NCBI GenBank assembly: GCA_945881735.1
Contig: CAMCVF010000004.1
Coordinates: 122,274 to 186,273 of the forward strand
Source of the DNA: Methylotenera oryzisoli
Lineage (GTDB): Bacteria > Pseudomonadota > Gammaproteobacteria > Burkholderiales > Methylophilaceae
DNA: 64,000 nucleotides
Direction of reading: 5' to 3'
Below, in pieces: positions 26,320-36,071 of the stretch. Position numbers and translations under genes: made by a program. Numbering within the stretch: the stretch's first letter is position 1; every line of letters begins with the position of its first letter. Below the pieces are notes generated by a model. The model had not been told where the DNA came from. It made no database searches and was given only the letters and a program-made list of their open reading frames with translations.

Positions 26320-26751
26320 AATCATTTGCCTCACTGTATCGTTCTTAGATTGAGGAGCCGCTTTTGAATTAAAGACTTGCCCCGAATTTGCAGACTTATC
26401 AACTCGACCTGCATCGCTCTTGAGTTGTTTCGCCTGCCGATAAGGCTCATGGGGACTAAGAAAGCGAAGCCAGCAACCAGACAAAATCGCAGTCGCAAGG
26501 AAGTTGAGCGAACCGATTGCAGGGGGTCACGAAGTGTTTATGCTTGCTTGGGTTTCACACCGTGGGATTTTCGGTGCTTCGGCGAAGCTAAAGAGTGATT
26601 GCTGTTACTTGGTGAATAGCAAAGCAGGGGATGTTTTTAGGAAATTTAAGGTGAAATTTACCTTAATAAGTGGATTTAACATTAGTATTTTTTCTAATGT
26701 AGATTGATAATCTTATTTAAGAAAAATAAGTACATAAAATGATATTAAATA
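26320..26751. other. Divergent non-coding region between ardA and the defence operon
   Basis: About 430 bases with no credible gene. The ardA-proximal 280 bases are rich in short hairpins (for example GCTTCGGCGAAGC near 26578-26590) and more GC-rich than the rest. The part next to the helicase gene is AT-rich and holds two symmetric elements that could be operators: AAGGT...ACCTT at 26648-26664 and ACATTAG...CTAATGT at 26679-26700. A promoter for the long plus-strand operon should lie here. Confidence 0.5.
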
Positions 26752-29733
26752 ATGCAATATAGCCCTCATCAACTAGCATACTTTGCACATCAACTTACGC
26801 GTCGCGCTGCTGCCGATTCTATGGATAGAATGGCTGGCGCATTACTTGATGCGCAAGTTGATTTGAATCCACATCAAATAGATGCAGCTCTTTTTGCTAC
26901 AAGTAATCCTTTATCCAAAGGCGTCATTCTTGCTGATGAAGTGGGGCTGGGTAAAACAATTGAAGCAGGCTTACTTTTGGCGCAACGATGGGCTGAGCGT
27001 AAGAGGAAACTCTTGATTATTGCTCCAGCCAATTTGCGTAAGCAGTGGCATCAAGAGCTTGCTGATAAGTTTGGCCTTACAGCAACAATTCTCGAAGCAA
27101 AATCATTTAAACAAGCGATCAAGAATGAGGAATCTAACCCTTTTGAATCTAGCAAAATTGTCATATGCTCATATCAGTTTGCCGCATCAAAGGCCGATAG
27201 TGTTCAAAATGTAGCTTGGGACTTAGTTGTTGTAGACGAGGCGCATCGCCTGCGCAATGTCTATAAACCAGATAACAAAACCGCTCGTATTCTTCGTGAT
27301 GCCTTGGCTCATACTCGCAAAGTGTTCTTAACTGCTACTCCACTGCAAAATTCCCTGCTAGAACTCTATGGTTTGGTAAGTTTCATTGATGATCGGGTGT
27401 TTGGTGATTTAGATAGCTTCCGTACACAGTTTGCACAGTTACGAGAGCCAGGTAGCTTCGATGAACTGAAGCATCGCATTAGCAGTATTTGCAAACGTAC
27501 TTTGCGTCGTCAAGTTGAGACCTACGTTAAATACACTAAACGAATTCCACTTTTGCGAGAATTTGTGCCTAGCGATGATGAAAAACGCCTCTACAGTTTG
27601 GTATCGGAATACCTTCAACGCGACAAGCTTTTCGCCTTACCAAACAGCCAGCGACAACTCATTACGCTCGTACTGCGTAAACTGCTGGCATCTAGTACAT
27701 TCGCTATTGCGGGAGCGCTAGAGTCGCTCATTCGTCGGTTGAACCTAGCGTTAGATGAAAAGCTACCAGCAATAGAGTTGACCGAAGAGCTTGATCAAGA
27801 TTATGAAGCCTTGGATGAAACAGCTGATGAACTGGCTTCAGAAGGCAGTGATGATAGCCGAAGCAAAACTGAGCACGAAATAGCCGCTATTCGTGCCGAG
27901 ATCGCAGATCTTGAAGGTTTTCGTTCGCTAGCCATTTCAATTACAGAAAATGCCAAAGGTACAGCGCTACTGCAAGCTTTGAAAGTGGCTTTTGAGCGAC
28001 TTCATGAATTAGGCGCTTCGAGAAAAGCCATTATTTTTACTGAGTCTCGCCGAACTCAAAATTACTTACTTTCATTACTTGCTACAACGGAGTACGCGGA
28101 AGGGGTTGTGCTATTCAACGGCAGTAATACAGACCAGAAAGCCAAGAAGATCTACACAGACTGGATAGCACAGCACAAAGGGTCAGATCGTATAAGTGGA
28201 TCACGCAGCGCAGATACACGCGCCGCTTTAGTCGATTACTTTCGATTGAGTCAAGAGCCTGCTGGTACTATTATGATTGCCACGGAAGCGGGTGCTGAGG
28301 GCATCAACCTACAATTTTGCTCATTGGTAATTAACTATGACTTGCCATGGAATCCACAACGTATTGAGCAGCGCATCGGTCGCTGCCATCGCTATGGCCA
28401 AAAACATGATGTAGTGGTGGTGAATTTCTTAAATCGAGATAATGACGCTGACCGACGTGTTTATCAGCTGCTCGATCAAAAATTTCAGTTATTTGAAGGT
28501 GTTTTCGGTGCCAGTGATGAAGTACTGGGAGCGGTAGAGTCTGGTGTTGATTTTGAGCGGCGTATTGCCGATATTTACCAAAACTGTAGACACCCCAATG
28601 AAATTCATTCTGCATTTGAGCAGCTTCAGCTAGATCTTGCAGGTGAAATCAGTGATGCCATGCTTAGCGCCCGTAAATCTTTGCTAGAGAATTTTGATGA
28701 GGAAGTGCAAGAGCGACTTAAGATCGCTAAAAAAGATGCCGAAGTCAGTCTTGATCGGCTTGAGCGCCTTTTAATCCGTTTTACTAGGTCAATGTTGGAC
28801 GGCCATGCTACTTTTGATGATGATGCTTTCGGTTTTACCTTACAATCGTTACCGCAATCTGTGGTTGAGCATACCGATGGCAGTATTCCATTAGGGCGTT
28901 ATGAATTACCACGTCGTAGTGATGATGCCCATGTATATCGCATGCAGCATCCGTTAGCGCAAAGTCTACTTCGCATTGCACAGTCTGCAAAGTTAGAGCC
29001 TGTGAAACTGCATTTAAACTATGAAGCCTATGGCTCAAAAGTCTCGGTATTAGAGCCTTTAAAAGGGCAAGCTGGGGTCGCAGTCGTTGAGCTGTTGCGA
29101 ATAGAATCTCTAGGTACAGCCGAAGAGTACCTATTGGGCGCAGGTCTCGCAGACAGTGAATTGCTTGATGCAGAAGTCCTTGATTCTGAAATCATAGAAA
29201 AGCTTTTAGCTTTGCCTGGGCATGCTGAGTACATTGCGAATGTAGCTGCCAGCCCAATGCGACCATCGTTATCACCGAAAATGGCAGAAACCGAACAAAA
29301 TGCTTTGAACTTTTCTGCGGCACATATCGCTGTACCATCAAGTGTCAAAGATGAAATTGCACGGCAAAAAAGTCGTATCATTGGCAATATTGAACAAAGA
29401 AATTTAATACTCTTTACGCAAGAAAGTGAAAAACTTGATGCTTGGGCTGATGATCTCAAAGTAGGGCTAGAGCGTGAGATTAAGGAGTTAGATCGCGCAA
29501 TTAAAGAAAACCGAACCAAAAGCAAAGGTGCGGCTACGTTGGCCGAAAAATTAGAGTATCAAAAAGAACAACGAACTTTAGAATCTAACCGCGATAGAAA
29601 ACGCCGTGAGTTGTTTGACCGTCAGGATGAAATTCAAGTAAGGCGGGATAGTTTGATTAATGAGTTGGAAATACAACTTATGCAAAAAATTACCTTGATC
29701 CAACTTTTTACTTCTGAATGGGAGTTGCTATGA
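26752..29733 (+). CDS. SNF2/RapA-like superfamily 2 helicase (defence)
   Basis: A 993-residue DNA translocase. Motif I is ADEVGLGKTIEAG (about residues 61-73), motif II VVDEAHRLRN (about 160-169), then LTATPLQN and, in the second RecA domain, EAGAEGINLQFCSLVINYDL and NPQRIEQRIGRCHRYGQ. The C-terminal 300 residues are unassigned and end in a coiled coil. The stop overlaps the next start as ATGA, so it is translationally coupled to the three ABC-3C genes. DrmD of DISARM has a similar helicase, but no other DISARM gene is present. It heads the defence operon. Confidence 0.85.
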   Translation: MQYSPHQLAYFAHQLTRRAAADSMDRMAGALLDAQVDLNPHQIDAALFATSNPLSKGVILADEVGLGKTIEAGLLLAQRWAERKRKLLIIAPANLRKQWHQELADKFGLTATILEAKSFKQAIKNEESNPFESSKIVICSYQFAASKADSVQNVAWDLVVVDEAHRLRNVYKPDNKTARILRDALAHTRKVFLTATPLQNSLLELYGLVSFIDDRVFGDLDSFRTQFAQLREPGSFDELKHRISSICKRTLRRQVETYVKYTKRIPLLREFVPSDDEKRLYSLVSEYLQRDKLFALPNSQRQLITLVLRKLLASSTFAIAGALESLIRRLNLALDEKLPAIELTEELDQDYEALDETADELASEGSDDSRSKTEHEIAAIRAEIADLEGFRSLAISITENAKGTALLQALKVAFERLHELGASRKAIIFTESRRTQNYLLSLLATTEYAEGVVLFNGSNTDQKAKKIYTDWIAQHKGSDRISGSRSADTRAALVDYFRLSQEPAGTIMIATEAGAEGINLQFCSLVINYDLPWNPQRIEQRIGRCHRYGQKHDVVVVNFLNRDNDADRRVYQLLDQKFQLFEGVFGASDEVLGAVESGVDFERRIADIYQNCRHPNEIHSAFEQLQLDLAGEISDAMLSARKSLLENFDEEVQERLKIAKKDAEVSLDRLERLLIRFTRSMLDGHATFDDDAFGFTLQSLPQSVVEHTDGSIPLGRYELPRRSDDAHVYRMQHPLAQSLLRIAQSAKLEPVKLHLNYEAYGSKVSVLEPLKGQAGVAVVELLRIESLGTAEEYLLGAGLADSELLDAEVLDSEIIEKLLALPGHAEYIANVAASPMRPSLSPKMAETEQNALNFSAAHIAVPSSVKDEIARQKSRIIGNIEQRNLILFTQESEKLDAWADDLKVGLEREIKELDRAIKENRTKSKGAATLAEKLEYQKEQRTLESNRDRKRRELFDRQDEIQVRRDSLINELEIQLMQKITLIQLFTSEWELL

Positions 29734-30986
29734 ATGGATTGCAAGATACTTCTAGCCAGGTTAATCCTTCGATATCGAAATATAGTGCTAGCGGCTCAAT
29801 GCTTGGATACCTTTATCAGGTACGGATTGCGCTGCTCTGGGCTGCGAAGCAAAGTACGTTAGGGGATTTTTCACTAAGCTTAGAAACGTTAGATGACGTC
29901 AGTTTTACTAATGATAAAGACGCGACTGTTGTCCTGCAAACTAAACACTCAATAAACGCTCAAGCCACGCTGTCCGATCTGAGTACGGAGCTTTGGAAAA
30001 CATTACGTGTCTGGATGGACGGATACGCCAGCGGTGAGGTGCCGCAAGATGCCGCACGATTTTTGATCACTACAGCTACCATATCAGGAGGTACTGCCTG
30101 CGAAGCTTTAGTAGCAAATGAACGAGAACGAGACGTTGAAACGGCGGCAAATCTGTTAAAACATGCCGCTACAACCTCAACCAATGCCGCACTTAAAGAT
30201 GTTTACGATTCATTTCTCGCGTTACCGACAGATCAAAAGATCAAACTACTGAGCACGATCTATATCGTTGGGGGGGAGCCTAACGCAGTGGATATTGAGA
30301 AGCCTCTCAAAGAGGCGATTCATTATGTTTCCATTCAGCATGTCGATATGGCATTACAAATGCTTGAAGGATGGTGGTTCAAGCGCATCGTTTATGAGCT
30401 TTTGAATAATGGGCAAGGCATAACAAGACTCGAGTTTGATAGTCAGATTTCTGAGATTCAAGAATCGTTGAAGCGCGATTCCTTGCCTATTGATGGTGAG
30501 ATTGACAGCCTTATGGTCGCCCTGTCTGAGTTACCAGAATATGCCAATCGCCCCTTCTATAAACAAGTAGAGCTGGTTGGTGCTGGTTCTCGGCGGATTC
30601 GTAATGCCATTACAAGCTATTTACAGGCGTTTCGACAAAGGTCTGCATGGATGCGCGACGATCTGCTATTCGAAGCTGACTTACGTACTTATGATCACCG
30701 TTTAGTTGAAGAATGGGAGTTGCTTCGAGAACAAATTTGTGACGAGTTGGGTGAGGAACCTGGAGAGACTGAGCTTGCGAAGGCAGGAAGAGCGATTCTT
30801 AAATGGGCTGAAGATGCCCCGATTCAGATTCGATCTGGCGTTTCTACCCCTTGGGTTTGTAGAGGGTCGTTTCACATGCTTGCAGAAGACTTGAAAGTTG
30901 GCTGGCACCCTGACTTTCAAGCGAGATTGGAAGCAGCATTTGCTACCGATGCCACACTCAGTTTTTCGGCGGATGAAACGACATGA
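29730..30986 (+). CDS. ABC-3C system effector with probable PD-(D/E)xK N-terminal nuclease
   Basis: A 418-residue protein; start at 29730 by ATGA overlap with the helicase. The N-terminus SGSMLGYLYQVRIALLW, followed by SLETLDDVSF and VVLQTKHS, has the E-(x)n-D-(x)n-QxK pattern of Cap4/DUF4297-like nuclease domains. The C-terminal region from about residue 220 (GWWFKRIVYELLN...; YANRPFYKQVELVGAG..RI; LLFEADLRTYDHRLVEEWE) matches the C-terminal domain typical of ABC-three-component effectors. It would be released or activated when the ABC ATPase senses invasion. Confidence 0.75.
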   Translation: MNGLQDTSSQVNPSISKYSASGSMLGYLYQVRIALLWAAKQSTLGDFSLSLETLDDVSFTNDKDATVVLQTKHSINAQATLSDLSTELWKTLRVWMDGYASGEVPQDAARFLITTATISGGTACEALVANERERDVETAANLLKHAATTSTNAALKDVYDSFLALPTDQKIKLLSTIYIVGGEPNAVDIEKPLKEAIHYVSIQHVDMALQMLEGWWFKRIVYELLNNGQGITRLEFDSQISEIQESLKRDSLPIDGEIDSLMVALSELPEYANRPFYKQVELVGAGSRRIRNAITSYLQAFRQRSAWMRDDLLFEADLRTYDHRLVEEWELLREQICDELGEEPGETELAKAGRAILKWAEDAPIQIRSGVSTPWVCRGSFHMLAEDLKVGWHPDFQARLEAAFATDATLSFSADETT

Positions 30987-31498
30987 CGGCATGGCATGAC
31001 CGAACTATTGAAGAGCGTAACTTACTTAACCCGGCTTTTTGCGCCGTTATACTATGGTTTCTAGCTAAGGGCTATCATATTGAGGCCAATGCATTGGATG
31101 AACCACAAAATCAATTGCCGTTAACCTTGGCCTTTGTTGGTTCGAGTTTTGTCTTGCGTGGACAAACAAGACGCTCACTTCCCACTACGATCAGAACTTC
31201 GCTGCCGAGCTGGGTGAATGAATATCCCTTACATCGCTCTGCCGTAGCGAAAGGGGTGGAGGTTTTACGCCCTTTTGTGCGCGAAGCAATTATGTTGGGA
31301 GCGCAACAGGGTTTGTTGAATATTGTTGGAACCGCGGTGAGTGCGAATGTCAATGCACAAAAGCGAATCAACAAATATCTACGGCAGTCGACATCTGAGG
31401 TACAGGAGTGTGCTAGCCGTGCGGAATTTGTTGGACGGTGGTTGATGAAGTGTGGAAATTCATCAACCGTATTGTCTTTATTGGGGATGCAACCATGA
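30983..31498 (+). CDS. ABC-3C system middle component
   Basis: A 171-residue protein with the middle-component start EERNLLNPAFCAVILW and helical remainder. Middle-component proteins link the effector to the ABC ATPase in these systems. Both junctions are 4-base ATGA overlaps (30983 and 31495), fixing it in the cassette and implying stoichiometric synthesis of the three proteins. The call rests on the NPAF pattern and on the neighbours. Confidence 0.75.
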   Translation: MTAWHDRTIEERNLLNPAFCAVILWFLAKGYHIEANALDEPQNQLPLTLAFVGSSFVLRGQTRRSLPTTIRTSLPSWVNEYPLHRSAVAKGVEVLRPFVREAIMLGAQQGLLNIVGTAVSANVNAQKRINKYLRQSTSEVQECASRAEFVGRWLMKCGNSSTVLSLLGMQP

Positions 31499-33444
31499 TT
31501 CAAATACGCACGATTGTGTTATTTAGCCACGATGGACGAATGCGGCTAATTCCGCTCGAACTTGGAAAAGTTAATATCATCACAGGACAATCTAAAGCGG
31601 GAAAGACAGCAGTTACTGATATTATTGACTACTGCTTTGGATCAAAGACTTGTCATGTGCCAGAAGGTGTTGTTCGACGAAATGTATCGTGGTTTGGATT
31701 GATTCTTCAAACTGCGAAAGGTCAAGCATTTGTAGCGCGTTTGGTTCCTGAGGGTGATGCCAAATCAAGTGAGAGTGTCTTCGTCAAAACTGGTGTCGAA
31801 GTTGAGCCCCCTACCTTTGAGCAGTTGCGGCAGATTACCAATCTGGACGGATTAAGGCAACTGTTGAGTTCGTGGACAGGAATTTCTGACTACCTGCATG
31901 AACCGCCACCTGGGCAAACAAGAGACCCGCTTAGTCCTAACATTCGTCATGCCGTTGCTCTCTGCCTGCAGACTCAAGGTGAGATAGCTCAGCGGGAGTA
32001 TCTATTTCATGACGCAAATGATAATTTCTTCAAGCAAGCCCTCAAGGACACACTGCCATATTTTTTGGGTGCAGTTCCTGAAGAATATGTTGCCCAAAGA
32101 CAAGAGTTGAAACGTATTCGTGGAGAGATTCGACAAATCGAACGGCGGATTGGAGAAGCTGCATCGATCAGAGGGGATGGCATCGGTCGCGCTGACACCT
32201 TACTTTCAGAAGCCAAAGCTGCAGGACTCACTGACTTGGTTGATGGAGCCCCATGGGAGCAAAAGATTGAAACTCTCCGTGTAATTCAGTCTTCCCCACT
32301 CCCAACGAACTCTTCAGAAACATCCGAAGACGACGAGTACAGCAGACTAATTACTGAACGTAGCGAATTGGTTAAAGAACAGCGCGCCCTCGTATCGACT
32401 CTTGATCGAGCAAGAATCTTTGAAGGAAACTCGAAAGGCTTCTGCGATGAAGCCAGAGAGCATCAAGCTAGGCTTGCTGCTGTTTCGGTCTTTGAGCAGG
32501 ATGCACACGTACAAGCGTGTCCGCTTTGTCAGCAGGCAATTCCTGAAGAATCTTCAACCCCATCTGTGAGTGATTTAAGGACGGCGCAGGCCTATATTGG
32601 TGAGAGATCTGGGGCTGTTGACTCGGCTACGCCACGTATCGAATTCGCAATGCAGGAGATTCAGGAAAAACTCGATGGAATCAAGCAACAATTGTCAGCT
32701 AACCGAGAGCGCTTGGGAGCAATAAAGCAATCAAGTCAGCGACTTCAACTTGCAGCAGATATGGATTCGCGCCGTGCATTGGTTTTGGGGCGAATCAGTC
32801 TATATGTGGAGAATGTTCCTGATGTTCCCAACCTAGCGGCTCAAGAGCGGCAATTGGTCATGCTAAGGAGTGAAGAAGAGCAGCTTATTGCTGCTCTGAG
32901 TACAGATGCGATTCAACAGCAACTGGATTCTCGCTTGTCGAACGTAGCGCACTATTTGTCTGAGTATGCAAAGAAGATCGACTTGGAATATTCAGATAGT
33001 CCATTGCGGCTTGATGTGAAGAATTTAACCGTCGTTGCTGATATGCTGACACGAGCTGTTCCAATGAGCCAAATGGGCAGTGGCGAAAACCATGTTGGCT
33101 ATCACATAGTGGCGCACCTTGCGCTGCATACGTGGTTCACAAAGCTAAATCGGCCTGTGCCTCGATTCCTGATTCTTGACCAGCTTTCACAAGCGCACTT
33201 TCCACCAGATGTGGAGCGACCCACTGAGCCTCAGCCTTCAAATGCAGATGCTGACCATATGGCTGTTAAACGCTTATACGACCTTATTTTTGATGTAGTA
33301 GAGTCACTATCTGGTGAGTTCCAGGTTATCATTACCGACCACCCTGATTTCAACGACGATGCTCGGTTTCAAGCTGCTATTTGTGAAAAGTGGCGCGGTG
33401 GATTAAAACTTGTTCCTCATGATTGGCCTCCAGCAACCCCATGA
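31495..33444 (+). CDS. ABC-3C ATPase, DUF3732 family
   Basis: A 649-residue SMC/Rad50-like ATPase. The N-terminus has IQIRTIVLFSHDGRMRLIPL, then Walker A ITGQSKAGKTAVTDII (unusually A-G-K-T) and YCFGS. A long coiled coil (about residues 205-500) carries a CPLCQQA zinc-hook-like Cys pair near its middle. The ABC signature region and Walker B follow (SGENHVGYHIVAHLALH; RFLILDQLSQAHFPPD). The last residue of Walker B is Asp-Gln, as in this family. The start at 31495 is taken from the ATGA overlap. Confidence 0.85.
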   Translation: MIQIRTIVLFSHDGRMRLIPLELGKVNIITGQSKAGKTAVTDIIDYCFGSKTCHVPEGVVRRNVSWFGLILQTAKGQAFVARLVPEGDAKSSESVFVKTGVEVEPPTFEQLRQITNLDGLRQLLSSWTGISDYLHEPPPGQTRDPLSPNIRHAVALCLQTQGEIAQREYLFHDANDNFFKQALKDTLPYFLGAVPEEYVAQRQELKRIRGEIRQIERRIGEAASIRGDGIGRADTLLSEAKAAGLTDLVDGAPWEQKIETLRVIQSSPLPTNSSETSEDDEYSRLITERSELVKEQRALVSTLDRARIFEGNSKGFCDEAREHQARLAAVSVFEQDAHVQACPLCQQAIPEESSTPSVSDLRTAQAYIGERSGAVDSATPRIEFAMQEIQEKLDGIKQQLSANRERLGAIKQSSQRLQLAADMDSRRALVLGRISLYVENVPDVPNLAAQERQLVMLRSEEEQLIAALSTDAIQQQLDSRLSNVAHYLSEYAKKIDLEYSDSPLRLDVKNLTVVADMLTRAVPMSQMGSGENHVGYHIVAHLALHTWFTKLNRPVPRFLILDQLSQAHFPPDVERPTEPQPSNADADHMAVKRLYDLIFDVVESLSGEFQVIITDHPDFNDDARFQAAICEKWRGGLKLVPHDWPPATP

Positions 33445-33552
33445 ATATGTTAAAGGAATGTTGCATGACTAAGATAAGACCTGAGTTGATGCAGTTCAAC
33501 ATAGGTATACAGCCAAGGATAAAACCGTATTTTCTCAAAAAAAGGTTGCGTT

Positions 33553-34854
33553 ATGACAGAGCCAACGATTACATGTCCAAACTGTAAAACTGAAATTCGG
33601 CTTACAGAGTCATTGGCTGCGCCTTTAATAGCAGCCACGCGCAAGCAATTTGAAGAGCAACTATCACAAAAGGATGCTGAAGTTGCCAAGCGCGAAGAAG
33701 GTATTCGTGAGAAAGAAAAGCAAATTATAGAAGCTAAGCGGAATCTTGATGTACAAGTCGCCGATCAAGTTGCTGCTCAGTTAAAGGCCGAGCGAGTTCA
33801 GGTGATTGCTGAAGAATCCAAAAAAGCCAAGCTTGCTAGCGCTGCTGAACTAGATGCTAAAGCGCGCGAATTGTCTGAGATGCAAGAAGTTCTTAAAAGC
33901 CGCGATGAAAAGCTTGCCGAAGCTCAAAAGGCACAAGCTGAACTCATAAAAAAACAACGCGAGCTTGATGATGCCAAGCGTGAGCTGGAGCTTACGGTTG
34001 AAAAGCGAGTTCAGGATGGGTTAAATGAAGTGCGTATGCAGGCAAAAACCCAAGCTGAAGAAGAACAGAAGTTCAAGGTAATGGAAAAGGAACAGACTAT
34101 TGCCGCGATGCAGAAACAGATCGAAGACCTCAAGCGAAGGGCGGAGCAAGGCTCACAGCAATTGCAGGGTGAAGTGCTGGAACTAGAGCTTGAGAACTTA
34201 CTACGTGCAAAGTTTCCCTTTGACTCTATTGAGCCTGTTGCAAAAGGTGAATTTGGTGGTGATGTATTGCAACGGGTTGTAAGCCAAGGTGGTCAACCAA
34301 GCGGAGCTATACTTTGGGAATCTAAACGTACCAAAAACTGGAGTGATAGCTGGCTAGTGAAGTTGCGTGAAGATCAGAGAACGGCTAAAGCCGAAGTTGC
34401 AGTTATTGTTAGCCAAGTGCTACCGAAAGGTGTCGAAGCTTTTGATATGGTTGGCGGTGTTTGGGTGACTCATCCACGAGCTCTTATTCCAGTGGCAACC
34501 ATACTGCGTCATACGCTTCTTCAGGTTAATATGGCTAGGCAGGTTTCAGAAGGTCAGCAAACTAAGACAGAAATGGTCTACCAGTATCTGACTGGTCCAA
34601 GATTTCGTCAGCGTGTTGAGGCCATTGTCGAAGCCTTTTCTACTATGCAAGAAGACTTAGATCGAGAGCGTAAGGTTATTATGAAGCAATGGGCTAAGCG
34701 CGAAGAGCAGATCGAGCGCGTCATGGGGTCGACGGTCGGTATGTATGGTGACTTACAGGGGATTGCAGGTAAGTCGTTGCAAGAGATTGATGGTCTGGAA
34801 TTGAAGGCATTGGAGGCATCAAGCGATTCAACAACAGGATTGGAAAACCTATGA
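33553..34854 (+). CDS. DUF2130 (RmuC-like) coiled-coil nuclease-fold protein
   Basis: A 433-residue protein. An N-terminal zinc-ribbon-like CPNCKTEIRL is followed by about 170 residues of Glu/Lys-rich coiled coil (38-210). The DUF2130 domain then has LQGEVLELELENLLRAKFPFD, GEFGGDVLQ and AILWESKRTKNWSDSWL, that is, an E...D...ExK arrangement of a PD-(D/E)xK nuclease. DUF2130 proteins turn up in defence and recombination neighbourhoods. Its stop forms an ATGA overlap with the SIR2 gene, so it seems to belong to the SIR2-HerA unit. Biological role unknown. Confidence 0.8.
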   Translation: MTEPTITCPNCKTEIRLTESLAAPLIAATRKQFEEQLSQKDAEVAKREEGIREKEKQIIEAKRNLDVQVADQVAAQLKAERVQVIAEESKKAKLASAAELDAKARELSEMQEVLKSRDEKLAEAQKAQAELIKKQRELDDAKRELELTVEKRVQDGLNEVRMQAKTQAEEEQKFKVMEKEQTIAAMQKQIEDLKRRAEQGSQQLQGEVLELELENLLRAKFPFDSIEPVAKGEFGGDVLQRVVSQGGQPSGAILWESKRTKNWSDSWLVKLREDQRTAKAEVAVIVSQVLPKGVEAFDMVGGVWVTHPRALIPVATILRHTLLQVNMARQVSEGQQTKTEMVYQYLTGPRFRQRVEAIVEAFSTMQEDLDRERKVIMKQWAKREEQIERVMGSTVGMYGDLQGIAGKSLQEIDGLELKALEASSDSTTGLENL

Positions 34855-36071
34855 ACTCCACAACGCATTGCCCATATCGACAATCGACTCTTCTTCAGCA
34901 AGCGCTTGCACCTGATAAGATGCGGATTGCGTTTCTCTTGGGTGCAGGTTGCCCAGTTTCAATCCGTATTTCGGATGGAGAAATATCAAAGCCATTGATT
35001 CCAGATATTCGAGGACTCACTAACATGGTTAATGAAAATCTGAGCAAATCTGAACAATATAAGGATAGTTACAGCACATTGTTGAAACGGTTTAATGATG
35101 GGATGCCAACCGATCCGACAATTGAAGACATCCTAAGCCATATTCGTGCGCTTCACGATGTTGTGCGTGAAGGTAATATTGACGGTCTTGATAAAAGTAC
35201 GCTTGCAGCACTCGATACCGAAATATGCAAAATCACTACAGATGTTGTTGGCGTGGAACTACCTGAATTGAATACTCCATACCATCAGCTTGCAACATGG
35301 ATTGGTGGCATTCATCGCGCACATCCGATTGAAGTGTTTACTCCCAATTATGATTTGCTTGTAGAGCAGGCACTGGAATCTCACAAAATCCCATTCTTTG
35401 ATGGTTTTGTTGGATCGAAGCAAGCGTTTTTCGACCTAACTTCGATGGAAAGTGAATCCCTTCCTTCGCGATGGGCACGTGTTTGGAAAGTACATGGTTC
35501 TGTGAACTGGTGGCGCACACAGACGGATGAAGTTGTGCGCCGAGAAAATCACTCCGAAGGTGATCGGCAAATGATATATCCATCGCATCTGAAGTACGAC
35601 CAAAGTCGTCGTATGCCTTACTTGGCAATGCTTGATAGATTGCGTGATTTTCTTGCTCGGGGGCAGGCTGTGCTGGTAACGAGTGGGTATTCTTTTGCCG
35701 ATCAACATTTGAATGAAGTCATTCTTCATGGATTGAGAAGCAACCCTACTGCTATCTGTTTCGGATTGCTTTTTGGCGAACGTTCATCATATTCAGCTGC
35801 TTTGGCGGCGGCGCATAAACACCCTAACTTGAGCCTTCTTGCTGCTGACGGTGCTGTTCTTGGAACCATTGAGCGAGACTGGCGAGCTGATGAACAAACG
35901 AGTCATGCTTTACATGGAATAAGCGTATCGAAGAATGTGACAGCAGAAAATAATGAAGCAGTCTTAAATAACTGCGAGTTCATGCTTGGTGATTTCAAGA
36001 ATTTTGGCAGTTTCTTGGCGCAACAATTATCACGGACAAATGACGAACAGGTAGGGACAAATGCTACGTGA
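34851..36071 (+). CDS. SIR2-family NAD-consuming defence protein
   Basis: A 406-residue SIR2 domain protein. FLLGAGCPVS at about residues 28-37 binds NAD. Asn and Asp in EVFTPNYDLLVEQ and the catalytic His in VWKVHGSVNWW complete the site; LVTSGYSFADQHLNEVI is the second Rossmann part. SIR2 proteins paired with HerA deplete NAD on phage infection and cause abortive infection. The gene is coupled upstream to DUF2130 (ATGA) and downstream to HerA (11-base overlap). Confidence 0.88.
   Translation: MNSTTHCPYRQSTLLQQALAPDKMRIAFLLGAGCPVSIRISDGEISKPLIPDIRGLTNMVNENLSKSEQYKDSYSTLLKRFNDGMPTDPTIEDILSHIRALHDVVREGNIDGLDKSTLAALDTEICKITTDVVGVELPELNTPYHQLATWIGGIHRAHPIEVFTPNYDLLVEQALESHKIPFFDGFVGSKQAFFDLTSMESESLPSRWARVWKVHGSVNWWRTQTDEVVRRENHSEGDRQMIYPSHLKYDQSRRMPYLAMLDRLRDFLARGQAVLVTSGYSFADQHLNEVILHGLRSNPTAICFGLLFGERSSYSAALAAAHKHPNLSLLAADGAVLGTIERDWRADEQTSHALHGISVSKNVTAENNEAVLNNCEFMLGDFKNFGSFLAQQLSRTNDEQVGTNAT

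Noticed and set aside
26377..26707. Two overlapping plus-strand frames upstream of the SNF2 helicase
   Set aside because: They lie in the structured ardA leader, have odd composition and no family pattern.
26752..29733. SNF2 helicase read as DISARM DrmD
   Set aside because: No DrmA, DrmB, DrmC or DISARM methyltransferase is nearby; coupling is with ABC-3C genes.
33465..33587. A 40-codon frame between the ABC ATPase and DUF2130 genes
   Set aside because: It overlaps the DUF2130 start in another frame and has no recognisable features.
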